Below are positions 49,491 to 56,641 of a stretch of DNA of 64,000 nucleotides, piece by piece (position 1 is the stretch's first letter; the number at the start of each line of letters is the position of its first letter). The notes below the pieces were generated by a model. It was not told the DNA's origin, made no database searches, and worked only from the letters and a program-made list of their open reading frames with translations. The DNA lies in the NCBI RefSeq assembly GCF_900582195.1, contig NZ_UTHA01000001.1, forward strand, positions 372,001 through 436,000. The letters run 5' to 3'. This stretch comes from Pseudomonas viridiflava (lineage in GTDB: Bacteria > Pseudomonadota > Gammaproteobacteria > Pseudomonadales > Pseudomonadaceae). Position numbers and translations under genes: made by a program.

Positions 49491-49661
49491 ATGAGCCCAA
49501 AAAAGCGAAAGGCAAAGCTTCTTCAGATTGTTGAACTACATCTCGAAGCACTCCGGTTGGCTGGGGATATGTCAGCCAACCAACGGCGATTTATTGAAGT
49601 TGCTGTTACGTGTGGGCCGGAGCTTGAGCCAAGCGGCCCGCTGGCCGGTAGAAGATCCTGA
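49491..49661 (+). CDS. 56-aa small hypothetical protein
   Basis: Short open frame starting MSPKKRKAKLLQIVELHLEA, basic N-terminus then an amphipathic helix and GPELEPSGPLAGRRS. Preceded by CGAGGTG at a suitable distance and followed after 10 bp by a strong terminator, so it is likely translated from the same transcript as the acetyltransferase-like gene 35 bp upstream. Function unknown. Confidence 0.5.
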   Translation: MSPKKRKAKLLQIVELHLEALRLAGDMSANQRRFIEVAVTCGPELEPSGPLAGRRS

Positions 49662-49670
49662 GTCAAAAAT

Positions 49671-49700
49671 AAAAAGGCGTCCATAGGACGCCTTTTTTGT
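49671..49700 (+). terminator. Terminator after the 56-aa gene
   Basis: AAAAAGGCGTCC, loop ATA, GGACGCCTTTTTT. Confidence 0.9.
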
Positions 49701-49949
49701 GTTTGGAGGAGTAGTCGCAGCGATTCTTTAGCTCCTGGCTTCGCAGCCATGGGTTCAGAATCCGACGAGCTGGCCCGTCGTCACTACTTCAGAGAAACCA
49801 GCTTTCTCTGCTGCCAAAAATGCGGGGGAGCTTTTACTGGTGCCCAGTCCCGACGAATGCGCAGTTGCAGTCCTTGAGCGGGAGGATCCGTCAATGCCGA
49901 GCGAGAGTCAACGCTCCAATTCAGGCAAGCAGTGACAGCCCATCAGGTC
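49701..49949. other. Non-coding stretch before the first comM repeat
   Basis: Contains one 42-codon open frame (49749-49877, with CCQKCGG) that has no ribosome-binding site and is not called. No other structure seen. The sequence directly left of the comM repeat differs completely from that left of the second repeat. Confidence 0.4.
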
Positions 49950-50173
49950 TTGATACGTCTTGTAAACCTCTATTTCAGCACTGAAACCCGGCTCAACTAC
50001 CCTTCAAAAACCCGCAGGAAGCGGCTCCCGATTCAGCTCAAGGAACGACCATGTCCCTCTCCATCGTCCACAGTCGTGCCCAGATTGGCGTGGATGCTCC
50101 CGCTGTCACCGTCGAAGTCCATCTGGCCAACGGTATGCCGTCGCTGACCATGGTCGGGCTGCCCGAGGCTGCG
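49950..50173 (+). repeat. Direct repeat of the comM leader and 5' end, left copy
   Basis: 224 bp matching 57726-57950 with six substitutions and one missing C. It spans ~101 bp of comM leader and the first 41 codons, and breaks off within GAGGCTGCG, the same point at which the right copy continues into the rest of comM. Confidence 0.95.
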
Positions 50174-50182
50174 CTTAGCTAG
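50051..50182 (+). pseudogene. comM: Truncated comM (5' fragment)
   Basis: Frame MSLSIVHSRAQIGVDAPAVT continues to GLPEAA and then stops after two foreign codons (43 aa in total). The rest of comM is 7.6 kb downstream. Leader and ribosome-binding site are retained, so a short peptide could still be made. Represents the chromosomal 5' part left behind, or the end of an earlier insertion. Confidence 0.92.
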
Positions 50183-50591
50183 CGAATTATTAAACTCGAA
50201 TCAAAACTTCCTATCCGCATAAATCCACGCACTCGGGTCTTTCTGGAAAATTTTCCTCCCATCCAAATGCCCTGAGAATCCCCAGACCCCGCGAGCACCG
50301 GGAGCACAGGCAGCACGCCGAGCACATGCAGCACAGCGAGCACGAAATCGGCTGTAACGCCATGAAAAGTAGAAGAAGGCACGTAAATTAATTTGCAACT
50401 AGAATCCTAGTAACTTTTAACGAATACAAACTGAAAACTGAGTTAGTCGATTAACGTTATCGGCAGCGCTCACTCGAAAATTTTAAGTCTTTGATAATTA
50501 AAGATTTTTAGTTGAATCTACAACCAGATAAGCAAGTAATCGAAGCCGGCGAAAGCCAAACCATTCTGCTCTGATCAAAATGAGGTGACCT
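50183..50591. other. AT-rich intergenic region at left end of the comM island
   Basis: Holds six exact-period 9-bp units with AGCAC at 50294, 50303, 50312, 50321, 50330 and 50339. On the minus strand a frame at 50179-50382 translates across them as VLAVLHVLGVLPVLPVLAG, a Val-Leu triplet run in a 67-aa open frame whose reality is doubtful. The AT-rich 50400-50580 presumably contains the promoter of the next gene (GAGGTGACCT is its ribosome-binding site). Confidence 0.5.
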
Positions 50592-51266
50592 ATGACGACC
50601 GACTCCAATTTGCCTCCCCTTCCAACGCCAGCTGCTGCCGCCCCTCAAGCTATACCCGTGCCTCCCCCCCTAACAGGGTCGGGAGTAGCACCAGACTTCC
50701 TTGCAAGTCTAGCCGTGCTTAATGCGACTCAAAAAAAGAAGCGGAAAAGTAAGGCTCATGTAAATTCGATGAAAATGCGAGCAGAACTTTGGCCTGAGCT
50801 AGATGCTAGCTTGCTTTGGGACAGAAACCTTAATGACGGATACTCAACCATCCCAAGGACACTCTCTATAATCACAAACATAATTGACGATCTTTCAAAA
50901 AAGATTACAGGGAAATCTGTACCCGCAGGAAAGACCTACTTTGGGCTTTGGTGCCGAGTCTGGGATGAAAACATGCTAACAATTGAGAATGAAACAATTT
51001 ATGCCATTGAAGCTGGGTATACGGGCGAGCGAAACGTAACAACTTGGCGCGCTCATATGAAGGTGCTTCTAGATTTAGGATTCATTGATGTTAGAGAGGG
51101 CGCTTATGGCCCATATAATTTCGTTCTAATTTATAATCCTTATTTGGTTCTAAAAACACTTAAGGATAAAATTCCGGCCACTTCATATCAACTCTTGGTG
51201 CAGAGAGCAATTGAAATTGGAGCCGATGGCGACCTGATCAATAAAACTGAGGCGGAGAAAAAATAA
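50592..51266 (+). CDS. Hypothetical protein with possible winged-helix domain
   Basis: Unrecognised 224-aa protein. Residues 1-45 are Pro/Ala-rich and disordered (LPPLPTPAAAAPQAIPVPPP). The rest is compact, with YSTIPRTLSIITNIIDDLSK and TWRAHMKVLLDLGFIDVREG, the latter reading like the recognition part of a winged helix as in replication or regulatory proteins of mobile elements. AGGTGACC precedes the ATG. It ends in TAATG, overlapping a micro-ORF. AT-rich codon use. First cargo gene after the left comM repeat. Confidence 0.65.
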   Translation: MTTDSNLPPLPTPAAAAPQAIPVPPPLTGSGVAPDFLASLAVLNATQKKKRKSKAHVNSMKMRAELWPELDASLLWDRNLNDGYSTIPRTLSIITNIIDDLSKKITGKSVPAGKTYFGLWCRVWDENMLTIENETIYAIEAGYTGERNVTTWRAHMKVLLDLGFIDVREGAYGPYNFVLIYNPYLVLKTLKDKIPATSYQLLVQRAIEIGADGDLINKTEAEKK

Positions 51267-51346
51267 TGGAAAACCTAAAGCTGATATTGATACTTGCTAT
51301 AGAGCTAGTTCGCCTCATGGGTCAAATAATGAAACACCTGCAATGA
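51266..51346 (+). CDS. 26-aa hydrophobic micro-ORF
   Basis: MENLKLILILAIELVRLMGQ then IMKHLQ, a single amphipathic or membrane-inserting helix. Its ATG overlaps the stop of the preceding gene (TAATG), the arrangement used for translational coupling; the preceding GGCGGAG lies at ribosome-binding distance. A terminator hairpin follows 11 bp later. Peptides of this kind can be toxins or membrane anchors, but no homologue is recognised. Confidence 0.5.
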   Translation: MENLKLILILAIELVRLMGQIMKHLQ

Positions 51347-51356
51347 AAATTAAAAG

Positions 51357-51390
51357 CAAGTAAGGCCTCTCTGCCTACAGGCCTTACTTA
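51357..51390. terminator. Hairpin between convergent cargo genes
   Basis: AAGTAAGGCCT, loop CTCTGCCTAC, AGGCCTTACTT: perfect 11-bp stem between the 26-aa ORF and the convergent 191-aa gene. Confidence 0.75.
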
Positions 51391-51414
51391 CGGAGCAATC
51401 CTGCGGAAATCCAC

Positions 51415-51990
51415 TCAGTCAACAGACTCGACCTCATCCAGTTGATGAAGCATAAGAATCTCACGGAATTCATTAATTTCTTTTATGAATTTCGGCTTAG
51501 AGTAAAAGATTTTTTCGTTAACTGTGCGGATAGTTTCTTCGTCTCTCCGAGCAATCTCAGCGAAAAGCGCAAATGTTAGAGAGATTCCTCTAGGAAGACG
51601 AATAATAGGCTCGCGACTCAGAAGCTGTTTTGCACGGAAGTCTATCAAGGGTATATTTCGCTTAAAAATAACATCTAGATCTGCTTCTGTATCTATCTCC
51701 AAAAAGTCTTTATATTTGAACTCCATCATAATTATGTGTTCATTCTCATACCAGCTATCAATTAAGTCTAGCTGATTTGCCTGACATACATCCTCATCCA
51801 TCGCTTTGACAAGCGCACTTTTACGCCCGTAAAGCGAAATTGGGTTTGAGAACTCGCGCTCTAAAAGATCAAGAAGCAGAGTGTTTTTTGACTTACCTTC
51901 CATTAATGAGATGGCGTTAATTGCTTTATCTATTTCTAACGAAACATTCCTAATAGTGAATGCAACGGTTTCCTTTTTTTCTTCAGACAT
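51415..51990 (-). CDS. Hypothetical protein of the comM island (191 aa)
   Basis: Unrecognised cytosolic protein. The N-terminal part VAFTIRNVSLEIDKAINAIS followed by LMEGKSKNTLLLDLLEREF has the beta-helix-helix pattern of ribbon-helix-helix DNA-binding proteins; the rest is helical and acidic (DEDVCQANQLDLIDSWYENE). If it binds DNA, the TCGAACC repeats upstream of its own start are the obvious target. Convergent with the 224-aa gene. AT-rich codon use. Confidence 0.6.
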   Translation of the reverse strand: MSEEKKETVAFTIRNVSLEIDKAINAISLMEGKSKNTLLLDLLEREFSNPISLYGRKSALVKAMDEDVCQANQLDLIDSWYENEHIIMMEFKYKDFLEIDTEADLDVIFKRNIPLIDFRAKQLLSREPIIRLPRGISLTFALFAEIARRDEETIRTVNEKIFYSKPKFIKEINEFREILMLHQLDEVESVD

Positions 51991-52037
51991 TGTATTTCCC
52001 TACGATTTGGCTGTTTGCACGATTCACTCTACACGAA

Positions 52038-52121
52038 TCGAACCAAAATACAACTATCGAACCACAATCAGATTTAAGGTTCGATTTTGATGAGAATAAA
52101 AACGATTTGCAGATTCGAACC
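52038..52121 (-). promoter_or_regulatory. Cluster of TCGAACC operator-like repeats
   Basis: TCGAACC occurs at 52038-52044, 52057-52063 and 52115-52121, with an inverted copy GGTTCGA at 52078-52084. They lie 48 to 131 bp upstream of the 191-aa gene, suggesting autoregulation. Region 51991-52149 holds no gene. Confidence 0.55.
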
Positions 52122-52149
52122 AGATGACGAAAATCCAGCCCCATAAATA

Positions 52150-52312
52150 AAATCCCTCAGAGATCGGGTTCCCTCGCAATGCTCAAGGAATGACCATGCC
52201 CTCTCTAGGCCCACGTCCGCGCGCAAGTTGGCGGAGATCCACCTCCGGTCACCGTCGAGGTCCATCTGAATGGGTTGCCATCATTGACCGTGGTCGCCTG
52301 CCCGAGGCGGCG
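52150..52312 (+). pseudogene. comM: Decayed third copy of the comM leader and 5' end
   Basis: The order of comM landmarks is kept: GCTCAAGGAATGACCATG (intact gene: GCTCAAGGAACGACCATG), GTCACCGTCGAGGTCCATCT, TTGACCGTGGTCG and CCTGCCCGAGGCGGCG, with substitutions and internal deletions destroying the frame. It appears to end at the same GAGGCGGCG as the left copy; similarity may continue weakly for some tens of bases. Most simply, an older insertion into comM used the same point. Confidence 0.75.
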
Positions 52313-52508
52313 ATTTTTCTGATGAGTGAAAGATGCGTGCGTGCGATTTGCCAAAGCCCTGGATCGGGGCTTAGCTGTGGAGTGATTGCCAAAGGATGTC
52401 TATTCAATATCAGTAGGCCAGCAAGCTAGGGATTCTTAGAAGTGCCCTTAAAGACGAGCATCCCACTCGTTAGGTTTTTTGGCTTACCCAACTCTGGAGC
52501 CAGTAAAC
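52313..52508. other. Non-coding stretch after the decayed comM copy
   Basis: About 196 bp leading to the lipoprotein gene. No gene; a promoter for the lipoprotein operon should lie here but none is clear. Confidence 0.35.
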
Positions 52509-53468
52509 ATGAGAGCGGAAGCGAAAATCGTCTTATCTATATCACTTATATTCCTCAGCGCCTGCGCAAATAAAGAACCTGTGCAAAAGTTCTCCACCTC
52601 TACAGAGGAGTTTGTGAAATCGTTTGATAGCTTTGCATCACGAGCGAAGGCCACGTGTCAGATGAAGTATATGTATATGGATTTGGACGCTTCTGGGGAT
52701 TACAACGGCGACCCTGATAGTGCCGCATACAAAAAAGAATGCAAGGACTATGATCAGTCTTATACGGCTCTAAAAGTTTATTCGAGTGTAGTGTCAGCTT
52801 ATGCTTCATCATTAGGTAAATTAGCAGGCGTCGAAAGCTCAGTATTTAATGATGATATTGATAGTGTCTCGACGCAATTCTCAAAATGGAAAACCTCGGC
52901 TGGTAGTAATGTAAATGCCGATGCGGTTAGTGCAGCAACAAAGCTCATAAAGTCGGCAGCCGAAGCTGTGACCGGATTTATGGTAGACAGCAAGATAAAG
53001 GAAGAGCTTCGAGATAATCACGATGACTTAGCCGTCGTCTTAAACGACATGAAAAGATTTGCCAAAGAGATACAGACAAAAAATCTAGATGTAGCAAGAC
53101 AATATGCCGACTCACCTCTGGAGCAACTTAAGAAACTGTCATATATACCTGACTATAAAGTTCAAGGTGATCATTTTACAGATATTCTAGCAAGCGGCAC
53201 TAGAAGTAAACAGCCAGCAGATGCATTAGGAGCTAGACTTCCTTATCGCATGCTCCAAGGAGAACTGTACAAGAATAGATCTCTTATAGATCAGGAAAAG
53301 AAAGCACTCAAGTCTTTTGATACATCTTGCGATGCTTTGCTGCAAGCCCATAAAGATCTTCGGGATAATTATGGAAAATTAAATAAGGAGGAGATGCTAA
53401 AGAAAATAAAAGAATTTTATGACAAAGTGAAAGAAGCAAGGGAAAACTTTATTGTACTTCGTTCCTGA
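52509..53468 (+). CDS. Lipoprotein of the comM island
   Basis: Unrecognised lipoprotein of 319 aa: signal peptide and lipobox LSAC with Cys19 (SLIFLSACANKEP). The +2 residue is Ala, so outer-membrane sorting is possible. Mature part is mostly helical (ELRDNHDDLAVVLNDMKRFA, KVKEARENF) with an internal region of small residues (SAATKLIKSAAEAVTGFMVD). The start at ATG 52509 gives a proper signal peptide; a longer frame from 52479 would spoil it. AT-rich. Pairs with the next gene, 15 bp away. Confidence 0.75.
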   Translation: MRAEAKIVLSISLIFLSACANKEPVQKFSTSTEEFVKSFDSFASRAKATCQMKYMYMDLDASGDYNGDPDSAAYKKECKDYDQSYTALKVYSSVVSAYASSLGKLAGVESSVFNDDIDSVSTQFSKWKTSAGSNVNADAVSAATKLIKSAAEAVTGFMVDSKIKEELRDNHDDLAVVLNDMKRFAKEIQTKNLDVARQYADSPLEQLKKLSYIPDYKVQGDHFTDILASGTRSKQPADALGARLPYRMLQGELYKNRSLIDQEKKALKSFDTSCDALLQAHKDLRDNYGKLNKEEMLKKIKEFYDKVKEARENFIVLRS

Positions 53469-53483
53469 TAGGAGGAGTTATTC

Positions 53484-53969
53484 ATGGTCACGAAAAAAGA
53501 AAGCTCAGAGGCCGCTATAGATCTTGCTGATTCATATTGTGCAAAAGCGGAAAAATTACGCATCATGAGACAAGGTATGCCTCACGGAGAAAAACGAGAT
53601 GAGGTATTCAATACAGAAAGAGAGTACTTAAGGCAGTCTGATAGGCTCTACGCGCTTTCAATTATAATAATGGGGAATGAGTCCGAAAAAGCGATTCAGG
53701 CGATACATAGTGCAGCAAAAAGAATTTTAGAGTTCATTAAAATAGTTAAAGATGTCGAGCGCCTCCTTAGTGCCTCGGCAGCAATTCTTGGAATAGCTGT
53801 AGCAGTCCAAGGTGGTTCGGCACCTGCCATTCTTGCCGCAATCAAAGTTTTTGTAGAAGCTGTACGTGATCCTGAAAAGCAGGCTGAGCAAGTGGGAGAG
53901 GCAACACTGGCCGCGCTAAAACAGCTTGAGGGTGACAACAAAGCGAGAATTCTGCAAATAGGTCAGTAA
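53484..53969 (+). CDS. Helical protein with hydrophobic hairpin, lipoprotein partner
   Basis: Unrecognised 161-aa protein. Residues 1-90 are charged helices; about 94-127 form a hydrophobic stretch with Gly/Ala (LLSASAAILGIAVAVQGGSA), compatible with a hairpin inserted into a membrane; the C-terminus is again charged. No signal peptide. Strong ribosome-binding site (AGGAGG) 8 bp upstream. Together with the lipoprotein it is a two-gene operon closed by a terminator, seemingly a cell-envelope cargo module. Confidence 0.7.
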   Translation: MVTKKESSEAAIDLADSYCAKAEKLRIMRQGMPHGEKRDEVFNTEREYLRQSDRLYALSIIIMGNESEKAIQAIHSAAKRILEFIKIVKDVERLLSASAAILGIAVAVQGGSAPAILAAIKVFVEAVRDPEKQAEQVGEATLAALKQLEGDNKARILQIGQ

Positions 53970-53984
53970 CAGATGCGGCAGTCT

Positions 53985-54034
53985 TTAACCCTCTCTCCCT
54001 TCTTCATAAGAGTAGAGGAGAGAGGGTTAATTTT
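53985..54034 (+). terminator. Terminator of the lipoprotein operon
   Basis: TTAACCCTCTCTCC and GGAGAGAGGGTTAA form a perfect 14-bp stem with an 18-nt loop, followed by TTTTG. Confidence 0.85.
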
Positions 54035-54057
54035 GACTGACTTAGCTCGCGATTTAA

Positions 54058-54083
54058 AATAAAAATCCCTCTTTTGAGGGCTT
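54058..54083 (-). terminator. Terminator of the cytosine methyltransferase gene
   Basis: On the minus strand GCCCTCAAAAGAGGGATTTTTATTTT: short stem CCCTC/GAGGG with a T-rich tail just after the stop codon at 54090. Confidence 0.75.
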
Positions 54084-54089
54084 TGAATC

Positions 54090-55178
54090 TCAGGCAACCG
54101 CGGCTTTTTTCCGCTTAGTAGTTTTGATATCCGGAGGGAGGAATGGCCGTATGTTGCGTAACAAAGCTTCTGCAATGATCGGCGAAACGCTATTCCCAAT
54201 CATCCTGAAGCTATGCCATATGGTCGGGTTGAAAATGAATGAATCAGGAAAGCCTTGAAGCCGTGCAGCTTCCCGTGGGGTGATTACTCGATCCTCATCG
54301 GGATGCAATGGTCTAACTGATTGGTATGAGCCTCTGTCGCTCCCTGTACCTGCTCGCAAGGTTGGGCACAGTCCGTCCCACGCTAGCCTTTTATGCTTGC
54401 CTACCTGATCCACACCGCCTTGCGGCACGGTCGAAAATCGCCGAATGGTTTCAGGTCTGTGAGTGGTTCGTTGATGTCCCGTGAAAAGCCCGTTTGGAGT
54501 GCGCATGCGAAGAGCATAAGGGGACGCTATAGGATAAGCACCGTAGTGCCATAATCCTGGGTCATTGCTTGATGGAAACGCAGAGACTAAATCGGCTATA
54601 GCATCTTTGACGCATACCTGTTGTGCGTCTGTGGCAATGATCTGATCAAGCGTCGGCAGCTGCATTTTTTTCGGATTAAACCCAAAGACGAAAACCCGCT
54701 TTCGCCTTGTAGGTGCACCGTAGTGGGATGCGTCAAGCAAGATTGGACCTAAGACATGCCATTCGCTTCCGAGGCGTGCCAGCCCCTCATCCAAGATCGG
54801 TCGATTCTCTGGGAAGGCGAGACCCGGTACGTTTTCCATAATAAAAAACGCTGGTTGGATCTCCTGAACGAGCCTGAAAAATTCACCTACCAGTGACCTA
54901 CGAGGATCATCAGGTAAGCGCTTTCCTATTCCGCTGAAAGCTTGGCAGGGTGGGCCCCCGACTATCCCATCAACCCCAGAAGGCAGATATTCACGGAGTG
55001 TGCTCTGAGTCAGAACGCCTACGTCTGCATGCAGAAATTTCGTGGTCGGAAAATTAACCGGAAATGAGCTGGAGAGAATAGGATCGATGTCAACAGCTAG
55101 AGCCGTTGTGAACCCGGCGTTTTTTGAACCTAACGCTAGGCCACCACAACCGCTAAATAAATCAAGAAGAGTAGGCAT
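54090..55178 (-). CDS. DNA (cytosine-5-)-methyltransferase
   Basis: C5-cytosine DNA methyltransferase of 362 aa with all key motifs: I DLFSGCGGLALGSKNAG (residues 6-22), IV GGPPCQAFSG with nucleophile Cys78, VI MENVPGL (Glu115), VIII APTRRKRVFVFG, a target-recognition region between about 190 and 290, IX-X RLQGFPDSFIF and IGNSVSP. Start at MPTLLDLFSG (55178); the upstream extension lies in the divergent promoter region. Head-to-head with a GHKL ATPase gene (116 bp apart). No recognisable type II endonuclease gene is adjacent. GC is intermediate between core and AT-rich cargo. Confidence 0.94.
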   Translation of the reverse strand: MPTLLDLFSGCGGLALGSKNAGFTTALAVDIDPILSSSFPVNFPTTKFLHADVGVLTQSTLREYLPSGVDGIVGGPPCQAFSGIGKRLPDDPRRSLVGEFFRLVQEIQPAFFIMENVPGLAFPENRPILDEGLARLGSEWHVLGPILLDASHYGAPTRRKRVFVFGFNPKKMQLPTLDQIIATDAQQVCVKDAIADLVSAFPSSNDPGLWHYGAYPIASPYALRMRTPNGLFTGHQRTTHRPETIRRFSTVPQGGVDQVGKHKRLAWDGLCPTLRAGTGSDRGSYQSVRPLHPDEDRVITPREAARLQGFPDSFIFNPTIWHSFRMIGNSVSPIIAEALLRNIRPFLPPDIKTTKRKKAAVA

Positions 55179-55294
55179 TCGATGAGTCCGTGTGAGTACG
55201 CGGACGATACAGGATGCGAGACGTTTTGTCGATCGACGGGCTAGTATAAGCGCCATCAAATCGGCATCATCAGACGCATTCTAGGGAGGTATTT

Positions 55295-56641
55295 ATGACG
55301 GAAACGGACTCTGAGGTTAGAGAGAACATCAGCGCAGAACCGACTAAGGCTTTCTTCGTAGACATGCTCGTGCGGGACATCCCTCTTGAGCAGGCGGTGC
55401 TCGATCTCGTAGACAACTGTGTCGATGGTGCGAAAAGACTGGCTAAGAATGCAGAGCGGCCTTACGAGGGTTGCTATGTTGAAATTACCATCGATCAAAA
55501 GCAATTTCGCATTCAGGACAACTGCGGCGGCTTCGATATAGAAACAGCTCGCGAGTATGCTTTTCGGTTTGGTCGGCCAGCCGGAGCGAAAGCGACGGCC
55601 CATTCCATAGGCCAATTTGGCGTAGGCATGAAGCGTGCCCTCTTCAAGTTTGGTCGGCACTTCAACGTTCAATCGGCTACTCCGGAGGAGTCTTGGGCTG
55701 TTGATGTAAACGTCGAGGAATGGGAAGCAGAATCGGGATGGAATTTCCCGTGGTCAGATTTTAATAGTGACAAAGTTTCTACCGATAACCCCGGCACCGA
55801 TATAAAGGTGACCAATTTGAGACCTGAGGTTGCGCTGAAATTTGGTACTACCTTTTTTGTAAATTCAATTATAGGACTTATAAAGTCGAAGCATCGTCAA
55901 TTCATATCGGACGGACTACAGATATCTGTCAATAGCACCCGAATCGATGCAACTAATATCTATCTCTTAGTCGGCGACGGATTCGCTCCTGGGACCGATA
56001 TATTAGAGTTCCCGAGTGACGATGGTGCTCCAGTAGTCGCAAAAATAATTGTCGGTGTGGGTCCATCATCTCCGAAAGAAGCGGGCTGGAACGTAATCTG
56101 TAACGGTCGCGTTATTTTGGAGGCTGATAGACGTCCTGTTACTGGTTGGGGTTTGCTCGAAGAAGAAGCAGGTAGAACTCTCATCCCTACCTTCCACAAT
56201 CAGTTCGCTCGATTCCGTGGCATTGTCTCTTTTGATTCAGATGACTCTTCTAGAATTCCTTGGAACACGACAAAAACCGACGTTGATCAGGACAGCATCG
56301 TATGGAGAAAAACTTTCCAGCGTATGCTTGAAATGATGCGACCAGTAATTGACTTCCTTAATGAACTAGATGCAGACATCGACGAAAACACCCGTGAAAA
56401 AAGTGCTTTACTGGATTTCGTGACAAAGGCAACACCGCAAAGGCCCGAGTCATTTTCGGTAAAGGCAACTTTTACAGCGCCTGCACGTGGATCGATAGTT
56501 AAAGGTCCTAAAATGGTCAAAATTCAATATTCACGCACAGTTGACGATGTCGATTACCTCCAAGATGCGCTTGGACTTGGCTCCGCCAAAGCTGTTGGCG
56601 AAGCTTGTTTTGATATCGTACTGAAGAGGCAGCGTGACTAA
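55295..56641 (+). CDS. GHKL (MORC/Hsp90-like) ATPase
   Basis: ATP-binding protein of 448 aa. Bergerat-fold motifs: N box EQAVLDLVDNCVDGAKR (32-48), G1 IQDNCGGFD (73-81) and G2 SIGQFGVGMKRALFKFG (104-120). After the ATPase domain comes an S5-like part (FRGIVSFDSDDSSRIPWNTT, with a conserved-looking Lys in KTDVD), the layout of MORC, MutL and Hsp90 proteins. No nuclease motif is evident. GHKL-MORC proteins beside C5 methyltransferases have been described in bacterial restriction-type loci. GGGAGG ribosome-binding site. Overlaps the next gene by 1 bp. Confidence 0.85.
   Translation: MTETDSEVRENISAEPTKAFFVDMLVRDIPLEQAVLDLVDNCVDGAKRLAKNAERPYEGCYVEITIDQKQFRIQDNCGGFDIETAREYAFRFGRPAGAKATAHSIGQFGVGMKRALFKFGRHFNVQSATPEESWAVDVNVEEWEAESGWNFPWSDFNSDKVSTDNPGTDIKVTNLRPEVALKFGTTFFVNSIIGLIKSKHRQFISDGLQISVNSTRIDATNIYLLVGDGFAPGTDILEFPSDDGAPVVAKIIVGVGPSSPKEAGWNVICNGRVILEADRRPVTGWGLLEEEAGRTLIPTFHNQFARFRGIVSFDSDDSSRIPWNTTKTDVDQDSIVWRKTFQRMLEMMRPVIDFLNELDADIDENTREKSALLDFVTKATPQRPESFSVKATFTAPARGSIVKGPKMVKIQYSRTVDDVDYLQDALGLGSAKAVGEACFDIVLKRQRD

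Noticed and set aside
49749..49877. 42-codon frame with a CCQKCGG motif
   Set aside because: No ribosome-binding site and no recognisable similarity; chance open frame is as likely.
49932..50147. 71-codon frame across the left comM repeat
   Set aside because: Out of frame with comM; produced by the 1-bp deletion in the leader. The true remnant starts at 50051.
50179..50382. 67-codon minus-strand frame with VL triplet repeats
   Set aside because: Poor start context and overlap with the comM junction; the 9-bp periodicity is recorded as a DNA feature instead.
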